NCBI GenBank assembly: GCA_030148365.1
Contig: JASBTO010000202.1
Span: 1 to 11,957 of the forward strand
Length of the DNA: 11,957 bases
Direction: 5' to 3'
Source: Kangiellaceae bacterium
GTDB taxonomy: Bacteria; Pseudomonadota; Gammaproteobacteria; Enterobacterales; Kangiellaceae
In this document: positions 6,254 to 11,957 of the stretch, in pieces
Numbering within the stretch: the stretch's first letter is position 1
Layout of the letters: each line of letters starts with the position of its first letter
Made by a program: the position numbers and the translations under genes
The notes under the pieces: generated by a model
The model's database searches: none
Told to the model about the DNA's origin: nothing
What the model saw: the letters and a program-made list of their open reading frames with translations, nothing else

Positions 6254-6856
6254 CTATTGGGCGGCGAGGGGCCAGATACGGCAGTCATTCATGCCCTGGT
6301 TCTGCAGCTGATGCCGATCACGCTCGGCGGCACGCTTGGACAGGTAGGGGCCAATCTGGACCCGGTGCCAGCGGCCGTTGCTGCCATCGATCATCTTGAT
6401 GTCGGCCTGCATGCCAAGCAGGGCCAACCGGGCTTTCATGGTATCGGCACCGTTGACGTCCCGGAAGGAGCCGCAGGGCATGATGTACTTCTGACTGCTG
6501 GTCGTACCCTGCAAGGCGTCGGAAGGCACTTCGACTTCCTTGTTGGTCAGGGTCTCGTGAAAGCTGTAATCGGTTTCGACCGACAGCGACTCGGTCGGAA
6601 CCGGTTCGGCCTCTACCGGATCCGGTCGGGGCTTTTCCCTGGCCGCCTCGGTGCGAGCCGGGTCGGGCTGGCGCGGTCCGGTGCCTTGTTGTTGCAGGTA
6701 CCAGAGAAAGTAGACAAAACTGCTGACGGCCACGCCGGTCAACAGCCACGCCCAGCCGGGCAGTCTGCGGCGATCGGCAGGGCGGCGTTTGGCCGACGGC
6801 TTGCGGCGCGCGCCACTGGCGCGTTTTTTGGGCTTCTTGGCGTAATCGCGTGACAT
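6254..6856 (-). CDS. FtsN-like SPOR-domain cell division protein
   Basis: This 200-residue bitopic inner-membrane protein has a very basic cytoplasmic head (KKPKKR, RRKPSAKRRP, RRR within residues 1-31), one transmembrane helix at about 34-54, a Pro/Glu-rich periplasmic linker (55-95), a YSFHETLTNKEVEVP segment (97-111) like the conserved short motif of argS-linked FtsN-type proteins, and a C-terminal SPOR domain (about 122-198). SPOR domains bind denuded glycan at the septum. Cys128 (PCGSF) and Cys192 (NDCRI) correspond to the pair that forms the disulfide in the E. coli FtsN SPOR domain. It is shorter than E. coli FtsN (319) but has the same order of parts. ATG at 6856 is 3 nt after the argS stop, so it is probably cotranscribed. 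It could act as FtsN itself or be an FtsN paralogue; a genome search would decide. Confidence 0.88.
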   Translation of the reverse strand: MSRDYAKKPKKRASGARRKPSAKRRPADRRRLPGWAWLLTGVAVSSFVYFLWYLQQQGTGPRQPDPARTEAAREKPRPDPVEAEPVPTESLSVETDYSFHETLTNKEVEVPSDALQGTTSSQKYIMPCGSFRDVNGADTMKARLALLGMQADIKMIDGSNGRWHRVQIGPYLSKRAAERDRHQLQNQGMNDCRIWPLAAQ

Positions 6857-6859
6857 GGC

Positions 6860-8548
6860 TTACATGGATTCCGGTGCCGAAACGCCGAGCAGGTCGAGGC
6901 CGTTACGCAACACCTGGCGGGTCGCCAGAATGAGGTTCACCCGGGCGGCCCGTAACTCGTCGTCTTCTACGATGAATTGCTCGGCATTGTAATAACTATG
7001 GAAGTCGTTGGCGAGTTCGCGCAGATAATGAGCCAGATTGTGGGGCTCGAGATTGCGGGCCGCCGCCTCGACCAGTTCCGGATACTGGGCCAGACGCTTG
7101 ATCAGCCGTGACTCGTGTTCGCTGTCGAGGCGATCCAGATGCAGGTTGCCCTGCGCCGGATCATGGTCGAGATTTTTTTCCTCGAGCTGGCGCATCACCG
7201 AGCAGACCCGGGCATGGGCGTACTGGATGTAAAACACCGGATTGTCATTGGTCCGGGAGCGCGCCAGATCGATATCGAAAGTGAGCTGGGAATCGGTGCG
7301 CCGGGCTGCGAGAAAGTAACGGGTCGCATCGCGGCCGACTTCCTCGATGAGGTCCTGCAGGGTGACATAGCTGCCGGCGCGCTTGGAAATTTTCACTTCC
7401 TCGCCGCCACGCATGACGGTCACCATCTGGTGCAGGACATATTCCGGCCAGCCCTGGGGGATCCCCATGTCGAGGCCCTGGAGTCCCGCCCGGACCCGGG
7501 TAATGGTGCTGTGATGGTCGGCGCCCTGCTCGTTGATAACCCGCTTGAAACCCCGCTGCCACTTGTCGAGGTGATAGGCGACGTCCGGGACGAAATAGGT
7601 GTAGCCGCCGCTTTTCTTGCGCATCACCCGATCCTTGTCGTCCCCGAATTCGGTGGTGCGCAGCCACAAGGCGCCGTCGGCCTCGTAGGCGTGATCCTGC
7701 TCCACGAGGCGCTGCACGGCTTCGTCGACCTTGTCGGCCTGGTAAAGACCCGACTCGAGGAAATAGACGTCAAAGACCACGCCGAAGGCGCGCAGGTCCA
7801 AATCCTGCTCCCGGCGCAAATAGGCGACGGCGAAGTGACGGATGGCGTCCAGATCGTCAGGATCGGCGGCGCCGATAACATGGTGATCCGCGGCATCAAC
7901 CTTTTTGCCGGCCATGTAATCGTCGGCCACATCCTTGATGTAATCGCCGCGGTAACCGTCGGCGGGCCAGCTCTCGTGGTCCGGGCCGTGGCCCAGGCAG
8001 CGGGCCTGGACGGAAAGCGCCAGATTATCGATCTGGGCGCCGGCGTCGTTGTAGTAAAACTCCCGGGTCACCTGCCAGCCGGTGGCTTCGAGCAGGCGGC
8101 ACAGGCAATCGCCGACCGCAGCGCCGCGGCCGTGGCCCACATGCAGGGGGCCGGTCGGATTGGCGGATACGAATTCCACCTGTACCTTTTCGCCTGCGCC
8201 TGACTGGCTGCGGCCAAAGGTGTCGCCGAGATCCAGAATGGTGCGGACTATTTCGCTCTGGGCGGCCTGTGCCATGTAAAAGTTCATGAAGCCGGGGCCG
8301 GCGATTTCGACCTTGTTGACGGTTGGGTCATCGGGCAGCGCCGCGATCAGGAGCTCCGCCACCGCACGGGGCGGTTGGCCCGCGGGTTTGGCGAGCATCA
8401 TCGCGAGATTACAGGCGAAGTCGCCATGACTGGCGTCTTTGGTGGTCGTGACCTGAATTTTCGGCGTCAGATCGCCCGGCAGGGTGCCATCGGCCTGTAA
8501 CCGGGCGACGGCGGATTCCAGCAAGGCGAGCAGATTGTCTTTCATCAT
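6860..8548 (-). CDS. argS: Arginine-tRNA ligase
   Basis: This 562-residue class I aminoacyl-tRNA synthetase charges tRNA-Arg in the cytoplasm. An N-terminal Arg-tRNA synthetase additional domain (about 5-90, with the family-type ending EIAGPGFMNFYM) precedes the catalytic domain. The HIGH motif appears as HVGH (136-139) within NPTGPLHVGHGRGA, and KISKR (386-390) within EEVKISKRAG stands in the KMSKS position. The DALR-type helical anticodon-binding domain fills about 440-562, starting near VFYIQYAHAR. Length is near E. coli ArgS (577). The start is one of two adjacent ATG codons (8548 or 8545), with no clear Shine-Dalgarno; the leader is short. A sigma70-type promoter lies upstream. The TAA stop is 3 nt before the SPOR gene. 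Very sure. Confidence 0.97.
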   Translation of the reverse strand: MMKDNLLALLESAVARLQADGTLPGDLTPKIQVTTTKDASHGDFACNLAMMLAKPAGQPPRAVAELLIAALPDDPTVNKVEIAGPGFMNFYMAQAAQSEIVRTILDLGDTFGRSQSGAGEKVQVEFVSANPTGPLHVGHGRGAAVGDCLCRLLEATGWQVTREFYYNDAGAQIDNLALSVQARCLGHGPDHESWPADGYRGDYIKDVADDYMAGKKVDAADHHVIGAADPDDLDAIRHFAVAYLRREQDLDLRAFGVVFDVYFLESGLYQADKVDEAVQRLVEQDHAYEADGALWLRTTEFGDDKDRVMRKKSGGYTYFVPDVAYHLDKWQRGFKRVINEQGADHHSTITRVRAGLQGLDMGIPQGWPEYVLHQMVTVMRGGEEVKISKRAGSYVTLQDLIEEVGRDATRYFLAARRTDSQLTFDIDLARSRTNDNPVFYIQYAHARVCSVMRQLEEKNLDHDPAQGNLHLDRLDSEHESRLIKRLAQYPELVEAAARNLEPHNLAHYLRELANDFHSYYNAEQFIVEDDELRAARVNLILATRQVLRNGLDLLGVSAPESM

Positions 8549-8581
8549 TGGGAAAATTCGGGACCTGGAAAAAGAGCGCGT

Positions 8582-8610
8582 ATTATCCTTGAAATTGTCC
8601 GGTGCGCCAA
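8582..8610 (-). promoter_or_regulatory. Sigma70-type promoter of argS
   Basis: Minus-strand TTGGCG (8610-8605) and GATAAT (8587-8582) are separated by exactly 17 bp, matching four of six and five of six consensus bases. It lies in the 134-nt gap after priA and would give a leader of roughly 25-30 nt before the argS ATG. The -35 box abuts an inverted repeat, CCGG-TAGCTG-CCGG. No other good promoter is seen in the gap. Confidence 0.7.
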
Positions 8611-8682
8611 CCGGCAGCTACCGGATTTTCGGGGCGGAAATTCCGGCCTGCCCGGCATTTACAGGTCGCCCTGCGACAAATC

Positions 8683-10860
8683 TCAATAGACTTCCTGGGG
8701 ATCGACGTCCAGCGACCAGCGTACCTTGCGGGCTTCCGGCAGATTCTCGATGGCCCCCGTCCACTGCCGCAAGGCGGCTTGCAAGGGCGCCCGCTGAGCG
8801 GCCTGCATCATCAACTGCGCGCGATGCTTGCCCGCCCGCTTTGGCATCGGCGCCGGCACCGGGCCCCAGAGGGAGACCTCCGGCATATCTTTGAGAATGT
8901 CCCTGACCCGCTGCAGGAAGTGTTGCGGTAGGGTCGGATCCGCCGCCTCGGCCCGGAACAACGCCAGGGCGCCGCCCGGCGGGAAACCGGCCGCAAGGCG
9001 CTCCTCCAGACTCTCCTCCGCAAAGCGCCCATAGCCTTCGGTCAGCAGGGTTCTGAACAGCGGATGGTCGGGATGATGGCTCTGCAGGACAACTTCGCCG
9101 CGGGTCTCGGCCCGGCCGGCGCGGCCCGCCACCTGGGTGATTAACTGGGCGGTACGCTCCGGCGCCCGGAAATCCGCGGAGAACAGACAGCCGTCCACAT
9201 CGATGATGCCGACCAGCGTCAGGCGCGGAAAGTGATGGCCTTTGGCCAGCATCTGGGTGCCGACCAGGATGTCCACCTGATCGCTGTTGATCTGCTCGAT
9301 AAAATCGGCCATGGCCGCCTTGCTGCGGGTTGTATCCCGATCGATCCGGATGGCTTTGTGATCCGGAAAATGGCGCGCCAAAGCCTGCTCGATGCGCTCG
9401 GTGCCAAGGCCGACGGCGACAAACTCCGACTTGCCGCAGTCGGGACAGGTCCGGGGTGGCGGGGTCTGCCGGCCGCAATGATGGCAGTGCAACCGGTTGT
9501 GGCCCTGGTGCCAGGTCATGTGGGTATCGCAGCGCTGGCAGTGGGCTATCCAGCCGCAGTCGTGGCACAGGAGCGTCGGCGAAAAACCGCGCCGGTTCAG
9601 AAATAACAGACACTGACCCTGGCGCTCGAGGTGCTCGTTCATCGTGTCGATCAGGGGCTGGGACAGGCCTTCATCCAGACGCCGGTTGCGCAGGTCGAGG
9701 ACCTTGAGGGCGGGCGGTGTGGCGCCGCCGGCCCGCTCGGTCAGGCGCAGATGCTCAGCCCGCCCGAGGCGGGCCTGGTACAGGGTTTCGAGAGACGGCG
9801 TCGCGGAGCCGAGTACGATGGGGATGTTTTCCTTCCGGGCCCGGACCAGCGCCACATCCCGGGCCGAATAACGAAACCCTTCCTGCTGCTTGAAACTGAG
9901 ATCATGTTCTTCATCGACAATGATGATGCCGGGCCGCGCCAGCGGCGTGAACAGCGCCGAGCGGGTGCCGATAATAATGCCTGCCTTGCCGTCCCGGGCC
10001 GCCAGCCAGCTGTCGAGCCGCTGGCGGTCGGTCAGCGCCGAATGGAGGGCTTCAATGCGGCAGTCGAAGCGACGGCGGAAGCGGGCAATGGTTTGTGGGG
10101 TCAGACCAATTTCCGGCACCAGCACGAGGGCCTGCCGGCCTCGCTGCAAGACCTGATCGATGGCCTGCAGGTAGACTTCAGTCTTGCCGCTGCCGGTGAT
10201 CCCATCAAGCAGGAACGGCTGGAACTGGTCGAGATGGTGAAGGATGCGGTCGACGGCGGCGGCCTGCTCGTCATTCAGATCGAGGGCGCCGCTGGCACCC
10301 GATCCCGGTTGCGCGGCAGCGTCGCTGATCACCCGACGCTCGAGCCAGCCTTTTTCGGCCAGGGTGGCCAGAGTCGGCTTTTCGACGCCGAGGGCCTGAA
10401 GATCCGCTTCCGGGAGCGGACTTTGGGTGAGCGCGCTCATGGCGACATGCTGACGAACATAGCGCTCGGGAATTTGTGCATCCCGACCGACGCCGGTGAT
10501 ATGCCAGCTGTATTCCGGCTCGGCAATCGCCGGCCGCCCCTGGCGCAGCAAGGCCGGCAGGGCGGAGACCATGACGTCACCGGGCGAGTGCTGGTAGTAG
10601 CCCGCGGCCCAGCGCAACAGCTCAAAAAGGGAGGCCGGCAACAGTGGCTCCTCGTCGAGGACGTCGGTGACGGGGCGCAATTTGTCCGCAGGCACGTCGC
10701 TCCGATCCCGCAGAGCAACCACGAGGCCGATCAGTTGCTGGCGGCCGAAGGGTACCCGGACCCTTGCGCCTACCGCCGGTAGTTCGCTGTCAGCAGGCGG
10801 CAGATAGTCGAACAGCCGGCGCAAGGGGGTTGGCAGTGCGACCTGGACAATACTCGGCAT
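8683..10860 (-). CDS. priA: Primosomal helicase PriA
   Basis: This 725-residue superfamily 2 3'-5' DNA helicase recognises abandoned replication forks and starts replisome reloading with PriB/DnaT/DnaC. The N-terminal DNA-binding domain (about 1-105) contains FDYLPP and VGARVRVPFGRQQLIGLVV. Walker A is GITGSGKT (220-227) and Walker B is DEEH (316-319), followed by the aromatic-rich FKQQEGFRYSARDVA loop. Eight zinc-binding cysteines lie at 432, 435, 441, 444, 459, 462, 472 and 475. Motif V is GTQMLAKGHHFP (534-545) and motif VI is QVAGRAGR (576-583). Length is near E. coli PriA (732). ATG at 10860-10858; no good Shine-Dalgarno is visible. It diverges from the plus-strand genes. The TGA stop is 134 nt before argS. 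Very sure. Confidence 0.97.
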   Translation of the reverse strand: MPSIVQVALPTPLRRLFDYLPPADSELPAVGARVRVPFGRQQLIGLVVALRDRSDVPADKLRPVTDVLDEEPLLPASLFELLRWAAGYYQHSPGDVMVSALPALLRQGRPAIAEPEYSWHITGVGRDAQIPERYVRQHVAMSALTQSPLPEADLQALGVEKPTLATLAEKGWLERRVISDAAAQPGSGASGALDLNDEQAAAVDRILHHLDQFQPFLLDGITGSGKTEVYLQAIDQVLQRGRQALVLVPEIGLTPQTIARFRRRFDCRIEALHSALTDRQRLDSWLAARDGKAGIIIGTRSALFTPLARPGIIIVDEEHDLSFKQQEGFRYSARDVALVRARKENIPIVLGSATPSLETLYQARLGRAEHLRLTERAGGATPPALKVLDLRNRRLDEGLSQPLIDTMNEHLERQGQCLLFLNRRGFSPTLLCHDCGWIAHCQRCDTHMTWHQGHNRLHCHHCGRQTPPPRTCPDCGKSEFVAVGLGTERIEQALARHFPDHKAIRIDRDTTRSKAAMADFIEQINSDQVDILVGTQMLAKGHHFPRLTLVGIIDVDGCLFSADFRAPERTAQLITQVAGRAGRAETRGEVVLQSHHPDHPLFRTLLTEGYGRFAEESLEERLAAGFPPGGALALFRAEAADPTLPQHFLQRVRDILKDMPEVSLWGPVPAPMPKRAGKHRAQLMMQAAQRAPLQAALRQWTGAIENLPEARKVRWSLDVDPQEVY

Positions 10861-11047
10861 CAGCTACAGGTTTTCGTGGGGTCCGGGCTGGTCACTATAG
10901 TGTTTTCACCCTGACGGGGGAAGGGCTCGGCAGACCCGCGACTCGGCCTGGCGGGCGCCGTGGCGACGGAATTTTGCGACCATGGCTAGGAATACCGGGC
11001 GGTCCGGCGATACAATGGTTTTCTGATCAGACAGCAAGGACAAGCAT
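10861..11047. promoter_or_regulatory. Divergent intergenic region between priA and the cysteine-rich gene
   Basis: This 187-nt gap must hold promoters for both directions. CACTATAGTG (10893-10902) is a perfect 10-bp palindrome that presents TATAGT as a possible -10 on either strand, but no good -35 sits 16-18 bp away on either side. TACAAT (11011-11016) is a five-of-six -10 match for the plus-strand gene, again with a poor -35. AAGGA (11036-11040) is the ribosome binding site for the GTG at 11048. CTGATCAG (11023-11030) is another small palindrome. No credible gene lies here. Confidence 0.5.
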
Positions 11048-11464
11048 GTGAAAATATTGGGAATTATTCTTGCCGTCATCGTCGGACTGGTGCTGCTTGC
11101 GGTACTGGGCGGTTATTTCTGGTGGCATAGTAACGAAGAGGCCATCAAGGCGGAGATTGCCCGCAACACGGAGCAGGGCGTCAGTTTCGGCAGCACTGCC
11201 AGCGGCGGGGAGTGTGTTGACGAGGTGATCGTCCTGAGCCGGCCCTGCAACGGGATCAGCTGCCAGATAGGTCTGCGCACCTGGCTCGAGAGTTGTCTGG
11301 AAAGCGCCGAAGTGGCGCCGGATTTCTGTGAACAAGTGCCCCCCGGCAGTGAATTGCTGGAGTCCGCCCGCTGGGGCGTCACCCGCTGCCAGCAAAAAGG
11401 CGTCGATAACCAGTCCTGCGGCGCTGTGCTGGCGCAGGTTGCGACCTGGTGCGAAGAACCTTGA
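11048..11464 (+). CDS. Unrecognised cysteine-rich membrane-anchored protein
   Basis: I do not recognise this 138-residue protein. A hydrophobic segment at residues 3-24 followed by WWH suggests an uncleaved N-terminal anchor, or a signal peptide, facing the periplasm. The remaining part holds eight cysteines (56, 67, 72, 83, 94, 114, 124, 135) in otherwise hydrophilic sequence, an even number compatible with four disulfides. There are conserved-looking SCQIGLRTWLESCLES and DFCEQVPPGSELLES stretches, the latter with two prolines and two glycines. The start is GTG (11048) with AAGGA and a 7-nt gap. An overlapping ATG (11046) is followed at once by TGA and cannot code. Codon use and GC look like the neighbours, so it is probably native. 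It lies between divergent priA and rpmE, where Pseudomonas, as I recall, has no gene. That it is a real gene is likely; its function is unknown. Confidence 0.7.
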   Translation: MKILGIILAVIVGLVLLAVLGGYFWWHSNEEAIKAEIARNTEQGVSFGSTASGGECVDEVIVLSRPCNGISCQIGLRTWLESCLESAEVAPDFCEQVPPGSELLESARWGVTRCQQKGVDNQSCGAVLAQVATWCEEP

Positions 11465-11473
11465 TTGCGGCCT

Positions 11474-11485
11474 GAACCCGGGTTC
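11474..11485. repeat. 12-bp perfect palindrome between the cysteine-rich gene and rpmE
   Basis: GAACCCGGGTTC reads the same on both strands. It begins 9 nt after the stop of the preceding gene and ends 9 nt before the rpmE -35 box. There is no T-run, so it is not an intrinsic terminator. It may be a protein-binding site or a 3' stem, or chance in GC-rich DNA. Confidence 0.4.
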
Positions 11486-11494
11486 CACAGGTGC

Positions 11495-11523
11495 TTGATC
11501 CTGAGGTGCCGGGCCTGTAAGAT
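11495..11523 (+). promoter_or_regulatory. Sigma70-type promoter of rpmE
   Basis: TTGATC (11495-11500) and TAAGAT (11518-11523) are 17 bp apart, each matching four of six consensus bases. The expected start near 11530 leaves a leader of about 80 nt before the rpmE ATG, long enough for translational control. bL31 in E. coli is known to repress its own mRNA through the leader. Confidence 0.6.
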
Positions 11524-11609
11524 CCGCATCCCCCTGACAGCAGGTGGTATTCGGCGTGGCCAGGACCATAGCCCGGATGGCGACTTGCATAGCATTGAGA
11601 GATATGAAC

Positions 11610-11822
11610 ATGAAAGACGGAATTCATCCGGACTACAAGCAGATTACCGCGACTTGCAGCTGCGGCAATGTGATCAAGGTAGGATCCACCCTGGGCCAGG
11701 ACATGAGCCTGGACGTTTGCTCCGCTTGCCACCCCTTCTTTACCGGCAAGCAGAAAATCCTTGATACCGGCGGCCGCGTTGATCGCTTCCGGAAGCGTTT
11801 CGGCAACCGCACCAGCAAGTAA
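11610..11822 (+). CDS. rpmE: Large ribosomal subunit protein bL31 (zinc-binding type)
   Basis: This 70-residue ribosomal protein forms part of the intersubunit bridge near the central protuberance. MKDGIHPDYKQITATCSCGN and the DVCSACHPFFTGKQ region are close to E. coli bL31. Cys16, Cys18, Cys37 and Cys40 form the zinc site, so this is the zinc-containing (C+) form rather than the zinc-free YkgM/RpmE2 paralogue. GGRVDRFRKRFG (54-65) is the usual C-terminal part. The ATG at 11610 gives exactly the family length; ATG 11604 in frame would add Met-Asn, and the GTG at 11544 would add 22 unrelated residues. A GAGAG stretch 8 nt upstream serves as ribosome binding site. A strong terminator follows. 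Very sure. Confidence 0.98.
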   Translation: MKDGIHPDYKQITATCSCGNVIKVGSTLGQDMSLDVCSACHPFFTGKQKILDTGGRVDRFRKRFGNRTSK

Positions 11823-11848
11823 GTTCGCGGAGCAAACAGTCGGAACCC

Positions 11849-11876
11849 AAAAAGGCGCTTTTCAGCGCCTTTTTTT
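11849..11876 (+). terminator. Intrinsic terminator of rpmE
   Basis: AAAAAGGCGCT (11849-11859), loop TTTC, and AGCGCCTTTTT (11864-11874) form a perfect 11-bp stem. The T-run covers 11870-11876. It starts 27 nt after the rpmE stop. The A-rich left arm would also allow use from the opposite strand. Confidence 0.93.
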
Positions 11877-11957
11877 ATTCCGCTCCGAAAACAACCGCCG
11901 GCGAACCGGCGTCTCACTGGTCGGATTGTGGTGATCGGGTTTATAGTGCATAGTCGC
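11877..11957. other. Non-coding right edge of the window
   Basis: After the terminator there is a six-pair hairpin, CGCCGG-CGAA-CCGGCG (11896-11911), without a T-run, and then TATAGT (11942-11947), a possible -10 for a gene beyond the window. No -35 box at a proper distance is seen, and no coding sequence can be supported. Confidence 0.4.

Noticed and set aside
7115..8203. Long plus-strand open frame opposite argS, and a similar one opposite priA (9631-10782)
   Set aside because: Same cause, GC-rich third codon positions; no ribosome binding site or family pattern seen.
8588..8594. CTTGAAA on the plus strand, as in a sigma32 -35 box
   Set aside because: No CCCCATNT-like box follows at 11-16 bp and no plus-strand gene starts nearby; it lies inside the argS promoter region.
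11544..11609. N-terminal extension of bL31 from an upstream in-frame GTG
   Set aside because: The extra 22 residues are unlike any bL31, and the ATG at 11610 gives the exact 70-residue family length with a suitable ribosome binding site.
11926..11947. Promoter TTGTGG / TATAGT at the right edge
   Set aside because: The spacer is only 10 bp, too short for a sigma70 promoter; the gene it would serve is outside the window.

Overview
This window is a chromosomal housekeeping segment from a gammaproteobacterium with moderately high GC (judged by eye, strong G/C bias at third codon positions). The assignment rests on protein content: class I UbiE/UbiJ/UbiB of ubiquinone synthesis, HslVU, an FtsN-like SPOR protein next to argS, and PriA next to a zinc-type bL31. 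From memory, the order rpmE, priA, argS, SPOR protein, hslV, hslU, DUF971, ubiE, ubiJ, ubiB, tatA, tatB matches the Pseudomonas neighbourhood. Differences are that the polyhydroxyalkanoate cluster is absent between DUF971 and ubiE, and a single HIT gene stands where hisI/hisE would be. The genus cannot be told. I see no mobile element, CRISPR array, tRNA or rRNA.

Layout. Nearly everything from 10860 down to 1 is on the minus strand. It reads, in transcription order: priA (10860-8683); argS (8548-6860) behind a good sigma70-type promoter; the SPOR gene 3 nt further on; a 132-nt gap; hslV-hslU-DUF971-ubiE-ubiJ-ubiB-hinT-tatA-tatB, with overlaps or gaps of at most 37 nt. On the plus strand at the right end lie an unrecognised cysteine-rich, membrane-anchored protein (11048-11464) and rpmE (11610-11822) with a clear intrinsic terminator. 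The plus-strand pair diverges from priA.

How the parts fit. The gap before hslV holds a full consensus match to a heat-shock (sigma32) promoter, CTTGAAA-13 bp-CCCCATCT. It is followed by a short leader with a hairpin and a palindrome that covers the Shine-Dalgarno of a TTG-started hslV. No terminator is seen between hslU and the ubi genes, and DUF971 overlaps ubiE by 8 nt. Heat-shock transcription may therefore run from the HslVU protease into ubiquinone synthesis and perhaps on to the Tat genes.

The strongest anomaly is at the left edge. The tatB start region is recognisable, but its frame is cut by three TAA codons within 16 codons while the flanking residues keep the TatB pattern. The upstream TatA carries a glutamate at the N-terminal polar position, as TatB and bifunctional TatA proteins do. 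Together these could mean a TatB-less Tat system, or simply base errors at a contig end.
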